Below, in pieces: positions 9,875 through 20,800 of a stretch of DNA of 64,000 nucleotides. The translations under genes and the position numbers were made by a program. Under the pieces are notes generated by a model that was not told the DNA's origin, did not search any database, and saw only the letters and a list, made by a program, of their open reading frames with translations. Every line of letters begins with the position of its first letter. Within the stretch, counting starts at the first letter, position 1. Origin of the DNA: Niebla homalea (lineage: Eukaryota; Ascomycota; Lecanoromycetes; Lecanorales; Ramalinaceae); the NCBI GenBank assembly GCA_019925105.1, contig JAHGAU010000023.1, forward strand, positions 372,001 through 436,000, written 5' to 3'.

Positions 9875-11329
9875 ATGTCTATCTCACCGATCATCACCTT
9901 TAAGGCCGGTGCCTGCGACTTTGATGTAAGGCACCCTAAGCCTCTTTGAAAGAGCCTACTATTTGCTGAGAAAATCATCCGGGAGACGCTTGACACGGTA
10001 GTTGACTTACTGTCAGAATTCTTCTTCTCCCGCAAGAGTAAACCCAAAGCCAACGCCTGGTTACATCTACCTATTCGAAGAAGATGAACTTATTCAATTC
10101 TGCTGGCGGCCACGCTCGGCGCCTATGTCGTCTCCGGATCTGAAACTTTCTATGGTTCCCACAGATGGACGATTCGTCCCCTACCAAGGGAGGGACGCCG
10201 CTGATACGAGCTCCACTCAATCCCCTACAAATGGCAGAATCTTTGTCCTGAAGTTTCAATCAAGTAGCGCCCGGCACCTTTTCTGGCTTCAGAGCAAGAG
10301 TCAACACTCGCAAAATGACCCAAGTTGGTTCAGCCCGAGGGACCTCAAGTTGGGGGCGATTGTCGACAGGCTGCTACAGGGAGAGGAAGTAGACGTCCAA
10401 GAAGAGGTTGCACACGTTTCGAATGAGCAACACGGCGACGGTGGAGGGGACACCGAGATGGAAGATGCCGGGGCAGGGGGATCAAGTGACATACAGAGAA
10501 ATCTTGGAAGCGGCGACCCCTTCATGGGCAACCCTGAAGAGGAAGGATCTGAGTCACGAGATGGGGGTGCGGATGGCGGAAGAGCGTAGGTACAGCGCCA
10601 TTCTTTATTGAAGGATTAAAGAAAGAGCACGAATGCAAGCACGAATGCAAGCACGAATGCGAAATCAACAGCAGCGCTTTGATGGGCAGCTTCCCCAACG
10701 TCGTATCTCCCTTCGAGAATGCTTGCTTTACTAACGTCACTCGATGACCTAGGCCACCCACTGACGCAGCAATAGCCGTGCAGAACTTTCTGCAATCGCT
10801 TCAAGGTAGTCAGGATCTGAAGCAAAGGTCGCCACAATCTCGACCGGAGGGGCAATTGTACACCACCCTATCAGAACTACTCCCATCTTCCACCACGATT
10901 CCCGTTCTCGACAACGCAGATGTGGACACCATCGACAATCTATTGTCTCAGCTTCCACCCATCTTGCTTGTGTCGAGCCAAGAGACGAGTGACGATTATG
11001 AGGTGGAGCCAACAGCGGAACAAGCCAAGGCTGCAATGGACGCCTTGAGCATAGAACAGAAGAAAGAAATATTAAGAAAAGTCTTCCGATCCCCACAATT
11101 CTCGCAGAGTCTCGGAAGTCTTACGACAGCACTGAGGGATGGTGGACTGCCGACGATCAGTGACGCTCTGAACATACCAGTGACCAATGGTGGTTTCATT
11201 AAGCAAGGCAGTGGGGTACCGCTGGGGGGCGGCGATGCCGTCGAAGCCTTCGTGCAAGGGGTAAAGGCAGAAGTACAAAAGAAAAAGCAGAGCAACGAGG
11301 GCGATGAAGGTAGGATGGACACTGAGTGA
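9875..11329 (+). CDS. RPN13: Proteasomal ubiquitin receptor Rpn13 / ADRM1
   Basis: Exons 9875-9925, 10017-10585 and 10753-11329 encode 398 aa. The N-terminal Pru domain starts at ITFKAGACDFD and continues across intron 1 into PTPGYIYLFEEDELIQFCWR and FVLKFQSSSARHLFWLQSKS (about 1-115). This fold docks on Rpn2 and binds ubiquitin. A Gly/Asp/Glu-rich linker follows. The C-terminal DEUBAD domain (about 235-365) contains LYTTLSELLPSS and FRSPQFSQSLGSLTTALRDG, and binds the deubiquitinase UCH37 where that enzyme is present. Budding yeast Rpn13 lacks the second domain, so the gene is of the filamentous-fungal/animal type. Intron 2 is 167 nt, with CTAAC branch and CCTAG acceptor, and contains a small tandem repeat. 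The acceptor of intron 2 is the least certain point. Confidence 0.9.
10626..10661 (+). repeat. 12-bp tandem repeat inside RPN13 intron 2
   Basis: About three copies of AGCACGAATGCA lie head to tail within the intron. Confidence 0.7.
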
Positions 11330-11882
11330 AGCAAGTGACTCCGTTGATTTTACAATGCAATCGCCCACAACGCATCCTTCATGGTGTGAGTTGCAATCTC
11401 TATGCTACTTTCTTCGTTACGAGGGCCAGGTCCTTCGGAGGAAAAAGCAGTGATGCGATGCGTGTAATACCGGGTTGCGATGAAACATTTTTCCTAATTT
11501 GGAAAGTTTTGAGTGTGTCTGGAGTTTTAGCTGTTTCCTTAGGCACAGCTTACCTGCCGCGGCGTCGTCCGGTCGTCCCTGATTTCCCAATGATCATGGC
11601 TGTGAAAGGAAACCTTTCCTTTTTGAGAAATTATCGCGAGAGTCTAGCCTGCTGCATGATAATCTTACACGCCTCCTTCAAAGGCAGGCAGAGAGACATA
11701 AATACATTATGCCTCTTTCCATTTGCTCCCTGTATTTCATTTGTCTCAAAAGACAATTCATGATAGCTGTAGATGATCTCCCTGCCTTGAAACCTCTTCT
11801 TCCTACCGTTGATCATTGATTGAAGTCTAAAGCCTTTCCTAGACACATCTATACGTGGCTCGTGGTTGGAATACCTATCGCA
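11330..11882. other. Intergenic region
   Basis: About 550 bp between two plus-strand genes. No coding or RNA signal recognised; presumably the RPN13 terminator and the promoter of the next gene. Confidence 0.5.
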
Positions 11883-13361
11883 ATGGGATCAAGGATCATC
11901 AAGGGGATCGGCTCTGGCGTGGGCCTCGCAGCGGAGGCTATTGCACACCACAAGGAGAAGAAAGCAAGGTCGTCTTCGGCCTTATCGTCCTCAACATATC
12001 CAGCCCAACACCAGTTAGCGCGTGACTTCAGACAGGATTCTCCTCCAGCTTATGACGGGCTCTATGAAGTCCCCGACAGGAGCGCTGACGATGTTGAAAA
12101 GAATCCCAAAGCTGTCGCTGTCGACTCCAAGGCCTCCCTTTCCAAGGAGACATCGGGCGAATATAGTGATGATTCTTTCGACGACGATGAGATAGCATGG
12201 AACTTGGACGAAGCAACTGATCCGAGTGAGTCTCCACGTTCGACTTCGCCCAAAGCAAAAAGTGGCCTTGATGGACAGCCGACAGTCGAGTCTTTTGTTG
12301 CACGAGTCATTGCACGGTGCCCGCCTCCTCCGGCGGAAGTGTGGCTCCATCCTTTACCAGCTCCAGTCATCATTCCCCAACGACGGCCAGGCACGAAGGA
12401 GAGAGGCTTCGTCCGAGCATACTCGCCTGTTCTGGAAAATCACGGTATTACCCAGGATACCTTCCTATCCTTTATCAAGAATGAGCATCTGGCCTCCAAG
12501 GCCTCACCAATCCTCAATGTCGTCTTTATTTCAGCAGGCATTGCTGGATTTGCACCATCGGCGACCGCAGCCATTGTGACGACAATCGTTCAAGTGGCAG
12601 CGGGCACGGCCATTGAGATTCAAAAGCGACAACGAACAAATACTTTCCTGGATCAGGTCAACGAGCAAATGTTCAAGCCTCGCGGCTTGTACGCAATGAT
12701 AATGGCCTATGATGCGCACACGGAGCGGCCAGTCGATGTGCGACAGATGAACACGAATGAGATCATCTCCAAGCGCGAAAACCAGGAAGGCAGCCAATGG
12801 AAGAATCACCTCAAGGCGACGAGTGCAACGACTTATGGAGAGATGGAATTACCCGAATCGGCACCTCTGATCTTCCCAGACTTGGACGAAGTCGCCGAGG
12901 GGCAGGACAAGCAACAAGTCGGCAAATGGAAGAGCAGTCAAAAGTTCATCCAGGACTACTACGACAAACGAGCGCACTTATCGTACGCGCAACGGAATCC
13001 AGGCGACAAGATGGCTCAGTCATCCAGTCAACAACAGTTCAAGTCCGGGCTCAGCGACCCCAACCATGCTGCCTATCAAGGTGGCCTGCTCACCCTAGTG
13101 TCTGGTGGGATCATCCCCGGGCACAAGAGCCCAAGGAGAGAGGGGAGAGAGAATCGAGGAATGGAAGACCGGCGGGTGAGGAGTCCTTACACGCCCGTTG
13201 GGGCTATCAAGACGTGGAGGAACAAATCCAGACAGATGAAGAGAGGGATGTTGTATCTCATGGTGGTGAACATGCCTACGGATGAGGAATTGGCGATGGC
13301 AAGGCAACGGCTTGGAGAGATTGAGCGACAGGCAAGGGGTCAAAGGTTTGGTGGACGATGA
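11883..13361 (+). CDS. Conserved fungal protein of unknown function
   Basis: Single exon, 492 aa from the ATG at 11883. I chose this start because the sequence MGSRIIKGIGSGVGLAAEAI is the typical beginning of a fungal family with a glycine-rich amphipathic N-terminus; an in-frame extension to 11820 lacks such character. Residues about 25-140 are polar and probably disordered, with an acidic run near SDDSFDDDEIAWNLDEATD. The ordered middle part contains RGFVRAYSPVLENHGI and a hydrophobic region around 230-260 (PILNVVFISAGIAGFAPSAT, followed by an alanine/valine-rich stretch) that could bind membrane. The C-terminus includes PYTPVGAIKTWRNKSR and a hydrophobic MLYLMVVNMP. I cannot name a reaction. 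Database entries for relatives are sometimes labelled as FAD-binding, but I see no Rossmann GxGxxG motif here. Confidence 0.75.
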   Translation: MGSRIIKGIGSGVGLAAEAIAHHKEKKARSSSALSSSTYPAQHQLARDFRQDSPPAYDGLYEVPDRSADDVEKNPKAVAVDSKASLSKETSGEYSDDSFDDDEIAWNLDEATDPSESPRSTSPKAKSGLDGQPTVESFVARVIARCPPPPAEVWLHPLPAPVIIPQRRPGTKERGFVRAYSPVLENHGITQDTFLSFIKNEHLASKASPILNVVFISAGIAGFAPSATAAIVTTIVQVAAGTAIEIQKRQRTNTFLDQVNEQMFKPRGLYAMIMAYDAHTERPVDVRQMNTNEIISKRENQEGSQWKNHLKATSATTYGEMELPESAPLIFPDLDEVAEGQDKQQVGKWKSSQKFIQDYYDKRAHLSYAQRNPGDKMAQSSSQQQFKSGLSDPNHAAYQGGLLTLVSGGIIPGHKSPRREGRENRGMEDRRVRSPYTPVGAIKTWRNKSRQMKRGMLYLMVVNMPTDEELAMARQRLGEIERQARGQRFGGR

Positions 13362-14014
13362 GACTTGTCCATGTATCTTTACAGTATTAGTATCTATTGG
13401 ATTCATTGGCGAAAGCATTGATGCTGCAGAAGGAATGGAATGTTGGATTATATATTATTCTATATCTTCGTTTCTGAGAGGTTCCCGCGAGATAACCAAT
13501 CAAACCCATGCCTCCATGCATGAACTATTGATCTGGGGGCTGCAGGGACGAGCAATTAAAGATGGCGTTAAGTAGTGATTAGCCCCGTCGTAGCTGTAAT
13601 ATTACGACAGTAACATGCTGATCTGCATTGATTTGCATTGCCTTTCTCTCCCCTGTCCGCCCCCCCTGGTCCAACAGTCCAAGATATTACCTGCATCAAC
13701 TTAATCCTCTTTCCATATTGGATAACCATTTTGGGTAGTTCTATGTATAGAGTATTCAATTCACTCTCGCTGGCACGAGAATTCTGCAACCCATTCACTC
13801 CTTCAGACAGCAGCTTCCCACCACTTCCTTCATTCCTTGGGTAAAATGACCGAGATATAAGTTACAGGCCCCGAAGGCACCCGCTAATCTCTAGTACACC
13901 TGGAGCCAGACATTGAGCCGTCCTTGCATAAAGGTCCGGTCCATGCGCTGAGTCCGGTGACCAGTCTCTTGTACTCCGCCCCTCCCGTCGCATTGCTGCT
14001 TCTGCCCAGCCGGA
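13362..14014. other. Intergenic region
   Basis: About 650 bp with no recognisable gene. Contains a pyrimidine-rich stretch near 13640-13670 (CTTTCTCTCCCCTGTCCGCC) that may belong to the promoter of the downstream hydrolase. Confidence 0.5.
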
Positions 14015-16906
14015 ATGGGGCAGCCCGATCGTGTACATGGCCCTTGTATTCCTGAACGCAGCTCCGTCAGAATTGCGTCGGCCTCATCACCGGTGAAAGA
14101 AGGGAAACGCAGGTCGTTGCCTGCCAGTCCACAGCAGCATGAATCAAGACGGCGCCCTTCCAATCGTGTCGCCATCAAACCCGCCTCCCCTGAAGTCATC
14201 TCCTCTCTGATTGACACTTTGTCGGCCATCTCATCACCAGCAGAAAGTCATCTCGATAACTTGCCTCATATCACGGATTCGCAATCCACGCCTGCCTCTC
14301 CCAGCGCATGGAATTTCGCATTTCCTCCATCCGGAAGTAGCAATCTAGCCCCACCTTTGCTCACCACCCATGGTCTCGGCATCGATAGGAATAGTACCGC
14401 CAGGTCATCCATCAGCTCCCACAAAAGCCATTTACACCCAGGATACCCTCCTGAAGCAAGCACAAGACGCTCGTCACGACCGATAGGCTCCGAAGCTTCG
14501 TCCCACACTAAGACCCGAGAAGCAGCATATGAGGATTTACTTGACGATGCCTACAGTATTGGAACCCCAAGCATCGAACCAGGCGTAGCCCCGGAACCTT
14601 CGCCAAAGCGCTCAAGTCGAAAGAAAAGCCTCAGGAGTCTAGCCAGTGCGAGAAGTCTGAAGAGTCTGCGTCTGAAGCCATCGATAGATTCTTTACCGAG
14701 CAGCGACCTCGCAGTGTACCCTATAAAGAGACAGTCTGACTTGCCGAAGCGGGAGCGAGTGTTCATCGGCGAGTCAAGATCGCCCTCGTCTTCCCCAAAG
14801 GCCTTGATCCTCAAGAGGCAGGACGACGGCCCTAACGCTTTTGACCTCCTTCACTCTCCGGACCACATTCTACCCGTCCAGCCATCTCCAACCACGTCCA
14901 GGAGGCTGTGGCTAGACTCAGATAAAGCCTCATCCTCTGCTGGTCCGAGTCCGAGTCGTCGAAGCTCATATCAAATTCCCTCCTATGACCATATACCAAG
15001 AAGAGATTCCTCTCAGCGACATAGCCCAAGTCTGGCTTCTCAAAAGCGCCGATCGAGAGCTGCCCAGTCGGAGCGTAGTAGCGTGCGACAAGAGAGCGAG
15101 GCAAAAGCGGGCGAGGATCAATTCCATACACCTCCTCAGACACCGCCTGTCGGCACCGGCGCAGAGTTTGACCAGGCCAGTGTGAATCGCCGGATCGAGG
15201 AGCTCAAGGAACAGAAGGCGAAAAGAGAGCTTGAGAAGGCGGAGCTCTCGGTCAGTAGCCTCGACTTGCCTGCGCGAGGAGGCAGTCGAAGCCCTTCGCC
15301 ATCGCTTCTGAAACCCAAGCATACGATGGATCAACTCTCACCCACAGCTCCCACTCCTAATGCGACGATTCGCCTGGTCGAAGAGCAACCTGTGCACCTA
15401 GAGACAGAAGACTTTGCACCCCCTCCGGCGATACGCAGCGTGCCTTTAAGGACCGATCCTAATACAGAAACACGGATCAACTCCCTTGGGGGAAACCCAA
15501 TAATCACGAAGCACTCGCCAGCCAGTTCGCGAGATGATACAAAGTCGGCTAATCCCCATCAAAGATCGAATTCGAGGATCCTGAGGCGATTGTCTCAACA
15601 CGCAGGAAGCCCAACTGCTGAGAAACACAAGAGGAGGTCCTCAAACCCATTGGGCTACACTCCTGTTCGGCGACCGTCGTATATAACAAATGGCGGTGAT
15701 ACCATCAACGATGCCGTTAGCGATTATCTTACCGATATCAGGCTGTCTCAGAAGATAGTGCATCCTCAGACCGGGCGTGTGATATCTTTCTCCCAAGTCG
15801 GAGATCCGAATGGCTCGGTGGTCTTCTGCTGCGTCGGCATGGGCTTGACAAGGTACATCACGGCATTCTATGATGAATTGGCGACCACTTTAAAGCTGCG
15901 CCTGATCACCCCCGATCGTCCTGGCGTGGGAGGCAGTGAGCCTCACGCTGATGGTAAAGACACCCCCCTGGGCTGGCCCGACGATGTCCGGACAATCTGC
16001 GAGCAACGAGGCATAACCAAGTTCTCAATCTTAGCACACTCGGCCGGGGCAATCTACGCGTTAGCGACAGCTCTGCGCATGCCCCAGCATATCCGGTGTC
16101 GGGTGCATCTGCTCGCCCCATGGATTCCCCCGTCACAAATGTCAGCGATAGGGACGCACCAAGAACCCCTTCCAGCTACTGCAATGCCATACTCGCAACG
16201 TTTCCTCCGCTCTTTACCTACGACCTTTCTGCGCGCCGCCAATTCCAGCTTCCTCAATTTCACCAGTAATAGTATCACCACCAGCCTTCCGCGCTCCCCA
16301 AAACGCTCTAAGAAAGGTCTGAGCAGGAGCGCAACCCCAACACCAACCGACATCCTCAACGACAACAACGCTGAACTGCCTACAACGAGACCCTTCTCCA
16401 GACGCAACAAAGCCGACTCCCCAAAGCAATCCTCAGATAAGGAGAACCGCCCGCCCTCCCAGGCCCGCAGCTCCAACGGCTTCCTCAACAACTCCAACGA
16501 CTTGCGTCCCAGCTCCAACTCGCTCTCACAACCGGCCCCACTCTTACCAGTTTCCGAAAAGACCCGCCTGCCCTTTCCCCGTTCACAAACCGCCCCTCCA
16601 GCATCCCTGGATTCCACAGCCAGCACCACCAAACCCACCCTCTCCACCACGGCTGAATCCTATGAAGCCCGCCTCGCCTCCCGCACCTGGGATCTCGCCA
16701 CCACCAACGCGAATCCAAGCGTTGATCTGCTCGTCTGCCTTGAGCGCCGCCAACCCATCGGATTCCGCTACGTCGACATCACACGGAGCGTCGTCATCCA
16801 CCACGGCAGCAAGGATAGCCGCGTGCCCCTCGATAATGTCAAATGGTTGGCCAAGATGATGAGAAGGTGTGAAGTGCGTGTGCTGGAGGGGAAGGGCACG
16901 GGTTGA
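14015..16906 (+). CDS. Alpha/beta hydrolase with disordered N-terminus, C-terminally frameshifted
   Basis: Read as it stands, the ORF gives 963 aa. Residues 1-560 are Ser/Pro/Arg-rich and probably disordered. A short coiled-coil-like segment (NRRIEELKEQKAKRELEKAE) lies near 390-410. The hydrolase domain begins near 570: VVFCCVGMGLTRYITAFYDE, TPDRPGVGGSEP, then the nucleophile elbow AHSAGAIYA with Ser676. A long Ser/Thr/Asn-rich insertion (about 735-890) interrupts the fold before VVIHHGSKDSRVP, which supplies the likely acid Asp934. The frame then stops at EGKGTG. One base out of frame the DNA reads GHGLMASAGVMGG and on to a stop at 16999-17001, exactly the expected catalytic-His end of the family. 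The break lies in the run GGGG at 16888-16891. This is a one-base deletion, a sequencing error, or a real truncation that would remove the catalytic His. Substrate unknown; the start is the first in-frame ATG and unverified. Confidence 0.8.
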   Translation: MGQPDRVHGPCIPERSSVRIASASSPVKEGKRRSLPASPQQHESRRRPSNRVAIKPASPEVISSLIDTLSAISSPAESHLDNLPHITDSQSTPASPSAWNFAFPPSGSSNLAPPLLTTHGLGIDRNSTARSSISSHKSHLHPGYPPEASTRRSSRPIGSEASSHTKTREAAYEDLLDDAYSIGTPSIEPGVAPEPSPKRSSRKKSLRSLASARSLKSLRLKPSIDSLPSSDLAVYPIKRQSDLPKRERVFIGESRSPSSSPKALILKRQDDGPNAFDLLHSPDHILPVQPSPTTSRRLWLDSDKASSSAGPSPSRRSSYQIPSYDHIPRRDSSQRHSPSLASQKRRSRAAQSERSSVRQESEAKAGEDQFHTPPQTPPVGTGAEFDQASVNRRIEELKEQKAKRELEKAELSVSSLDLPARGGSRSPSPSLLKPKHTMDQLSPTAPTPNATIRLVEEQPVHLETEDFAPPPAIRSVPLRTDPNTETRINSLGGNPIITKHSPASSRDDTKSANPHQRSNSRILRRLSQHAGSPTAEKHKRRSSNPLGYTPVRRPSYITNGGDTINDAVSDYLTDIRLSQKIVHPQTGRVISFSQVGDPNGSVVFCCVGMGLTRYITAFYDELATTLKLRLITPDRPGVGGSEPHADGKDTPLGWPDDVRTICEQRGITKFSILAHSAGAIYALATALRMPQHIRCRVHLLAPWIPPSQMSAIGTHQEPLPATAMPYSQRFLRSLPTTFLRAANSSFLNFTSNSITTSLPRSPKRSKKGLSRSATPTPTDILNDNNAELPTTRPFSRRNKADSPKQSSDKENRPPSQARSSNGFLNNSNDLRPSSNSLSQPAPLLPVSEKTRLPFPRSQTAPPASLDSTASTTKPTLSTTAESYEARLASRTWDLATTNANPSVDLLVCLERRQPIGFRYVDITRSVVIHHGSKDSRVPLDNVKWLAKMMRRCEVRVLEGKGTG

Positions 16907-17001
16907 TGGCAAGTGCAGGCGTGATGGGCGGGGTGCTGATGGAGATGGCCGGGGAGTGGGAGGATTGGTTGAGAGTTGTGGAGGGAACGAGGAAGGGTTA
17001 G

Positions 17002-17841
17002 TGATTGATAATCCGAGAGCGTTGAGGTTCCCGGGGGCGGGGAAGGGGGCCAGGGCCATTGCAATGGAGCTCTCCTACGAATTTAGCAGAGCCCTTCTAC
17101 GAATCTCGCAAGCCCGGCTTTTCAGCGATTAGACTCCAGGGGAAGCTTGTAATTTTGGTAAGGTTCTCTCTTTGTGTGGCAAATTCTTGCAATATACCCC
17201 TGAAACTTTCTGACCATGTACGGCGCGAGTCTGGAGCCCGGCCAGCTCTCATCTAATGTCCTTATGGCATTGCTATTCCATTATGCATTCCTCATGTATG
17301 TATGAGATATCGTCTTGCTTGTTCGTTTGCTGAGGAAGCATGGATCGGTGGCATGTTTGGCTTTGTTCTCGATGTAACATGTCAGAAAACTCGGGAATAT
17401 AAAGAGGGCAGGCAGTGATGATAATCATCCATAATCTCACATCCCATCCTGACTCTCTCTTCCTATGACTTTTCCCTTAAGGATAGAAGAACGGTTTGGA
17501 TTTGAAGGGTTCTTGGGTTTCTTTTTTCCTCCGCACTTATCTGATCGAGCCATTTCATCTCTCCGATAAGAAGAGAAATGGTTATTGAAGCTATTTCTCA
17601 GTTGTCTATGAATTGGCACGCCTTTTGGAAAGTGGTGTATCAGCTTCCGTGCAAGTATCAGAAGCCCAGTCATCTCACACGTCTTTCCACTCATACCGCG
17701 CCGGGGCATTATCCCTTATATCCCCTCATACCGAGGGCATATATCATGAAAACCACGCTGTTCATCACACATGCTTCAGTAGATGTGGATTTGGACGAGC
17801 CAAAGTCATGAGCGACCAAAAGCCTTTCCTGGAGCAATCAA
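17002..17841. other. Intergenic region between convergent genes
   Basis: About 840 bp between the hydrolase (plus) and NOC1 (minus). No gene-like signal recognised. Confidence 0.5.
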
Positions 17842-20800
17842 TCAGTCGTCTCCGAGCAGTTGAGCATACTCCTCCACCCCCGCGAAGGTGGGCAGGTTCT
17901 TGAGCTTCATCCGCTTCTCCCTCCGAGTCCCCTCCTTGACATGCCCGTTACCAACAATGGGGACCGCCTTCCTCTTCTTCCCCCCACCACCCCCATCGGC
18001 TTCAGTAAGAGACGACTTATTTTCGGCAGCGAAGGCAGACTCCAGATCGACTTCCTCCTCGCTATCGAGCAAAGCATCCATATCTGAGCCCGAGCTCGCG
18101 GAGTCCGCGAAGGAGGGAAAGACCGGCTCGCTGGCATCATTCTCGTTCACTTGTGCAGCATCATCTGTGGCGGCGTCGCCAGCAATACCGTCACCGAACT
18201 CGTCATCCAAATCACTAAACCCATCCTCCAGACCCTCATCATCGAACCCGTCATTATCATCATCATCCCCTTCAATGTCGGGTTTACTCCCCACTAGCGC
18301 TTTCCAAATCTCTCCCTCTTCTTCCTCTGCCTCTGTCTCACTGTCATCCTCACTGTCCTTCCCGCGAGCCTTCTTCCTCTTCTTCTCTTCCTTGCGTTGT
18401 TTCTTCTTATCCCGCTTCTCCCTCCCCATCCCGAGCGCGGAAAAGTAGCGATGGAAGAAAACTTCATCAGCTCCCACCTCCGCGCTATCCTTCTTCCAGA
18501 AATTGGCCGAGTTGACGGGGCCCGCATCTCTCCTTCCAGCAGCCCCACCCGTAACGAGGACGCCGCCATCGCTACGGGAACCTCCGGTGGCGAGGAGTGG
18601 TTGCATGAGACTTGCCCCTTTGGTGCCTCCGGAGGAAGAACTAGAGGATTTGGGGTTCTTGTAGACAAAGCGGTCAAGGAAGTGGATTAATGTGTTGAGA
18701 CTTAGATCGGGTTTGGGGGGCATGGGGGAGTGGGACAGGAGGCGGCTGGTGAAGAGGGAGACGGAGGGGTGGTAATGGGTGAGCAGCGGGTGGATGTCCC
18801 AGCAGGTGGAGGATTGGGCATTGGCGTGGAGGGGGTCGCGTTTGCGGCCGTCGTAGGGGGATTGGGAGAAGGCTGGGGTGGGAACGGTAGCTTTCGAGGG
18901 GGGATGTGGTGGCGATTGAGAAGAGGCGTCTTCAGGGACATCGCGGAAGATTTCTTCTTCTTCGTCAGGTTTCTCTTCGGGCTGATCGATAAAGGAGCTG
19001 AGGCTCGGGAGGGTGATTTTGAGTTCGTGGATCAGGTAGAGGACACCGCAGACGAAAGGGGGTTGGTGCATCGGGATAATCTGTAGAAGGCGTTTGATGA
19101 ATGCTTTGATGCGCTTGGTGTCAAGGTCGGCTCGGAGGGAGCGGTAGAGGAGGTTAAGGTAGAGAACTTGCTTTGAAGAGGTGAGCAGGCGGGCGTCTAG
19201 GAGTGACTCGTACAAGGTGCGGTAGAATCGGTCAGCGGTTGCTTGATTGGAGCCTTGCAGTTGCTGGATCAGCATCAATGCTTGGATGCTCGTGTTGAAG
19301 TTTGAGGAGTGCGTGACGCGGAATAGAGTATCAATATGCTTCTCAAAGGACTCATCATTGGCGCTGACGAAAGGTATTGCGCGATTTACCCCTGTTAGTA
19401 CAGCAGAGAGCATCTTCTCCTGAAGGTCTTCTGCGGCAGCAGTCGACTTCTCCTTTTCAGCTGCTTTTTGGGCAGCCTTTTTCCCTCGAGCGCCCCCTCC
19501 GCCTTGAATCTCCCCTTTTCTGTTAATGGTAACTTTGCCTGCCTTTTGTGGGGCTTCACCTTCTGTCTTCAGGGCCTTGGGCTTCTCAAGCAGCTTAAGA
19601 AAAATCGCAAAGTATAGATTGAGCAATTGTCTTGCAGTAGCTTCCTCGCGACTGCTGAGAACAGTCTGATTCAGTGTTATGATTGCATAGTATTGAGCAT
19701 GAAAATTTTGACCAGGACGGAAAAGAATATCAGACTCGATAGCGGACACAACGATAGGCTTCATGGAGGGATGGGTAGTCTCCAACTGCAAGATGTTGAA
19801 CGATGTCTTCGACGCGACCTTCTTTTCGGAATCCCCTAATTTGTTCACAAGCAGGCGCAAAAGGTTGGCTTCTTGCTCCGGCTTCTCTTTCAAAAGGGAA
19901 TAGATGTAGTCCACAGCTTTGCCTCGAGCGAATACGACCTCATCATTACACCACGTCTCGATGATGGTAAGCACTTGGAAGTACACAGACTTCAGCCACT
20001 CTTCGAACGCCCAGACAATTAGATGGGCTTTCTCCAAGGGCTTGGGTAACGGTTTGCCCGCGGTCCATTGCTCATTTTCGGATCGAAAAGCAGCATGAAC
20101 TGCTGGCTGGCCTGTGAACGTCTTGAGCTTTCGATCCGAAGGCAACAGATTGCCCGCGGCGAAGAGATCCTTTAGAGCACCAAGCACTTCGACGGCTTGA
20201 GCTCGGCTACGCTTACGTGCCAAACCTAGCAAGCTTTCTAGGGCTTTGATGTTGTGAAGCGGAGACTCCTGCACAGATAGGGTCAGAGCTCCGATCTTGT
20301 CTGATAACGTTCCAGTCGACATGATTGTCGAGTAGAATTGTTGCGAAGAGGACGCAGAACGTTGCGTGGAGGAGTAAGCTTGGTTTTCCTCCTCCAGAAG
20401 CGTCTTTGCGTATTCATGGAGACGCTGCACCAGGTCCGAGGGCAGAGCAGGTGCATCTGTGCTAAGAGCAATGAGCGGCAATTCGACGGCATGCCACTCT
20501 GATAGAGGCTGAAACAGCAATGGAATCTGATGCTTCTTCGTTTTCGTGCTTGACGCTGGTGACATCGTCTCATTGAATGGGAGTTCATTGGCATTGCCGC
20601 GTATGGGCACATTTTTGACCTCACTGTCCTTCACACTTGCTTCCTCTTCCTCTTCACTATCCTCACTGTCTTCGCCATCATCATTTTGCCGTGCCTCCGC
20701 AATGCCGAGGGTGTTGATGACCTTTTTCAATTCTCCACTCAGACCCTTGTCGGTCTCAGTGCCGTTCGTTCCCTCGACTTCAGAGTCAGACGTCACACCA

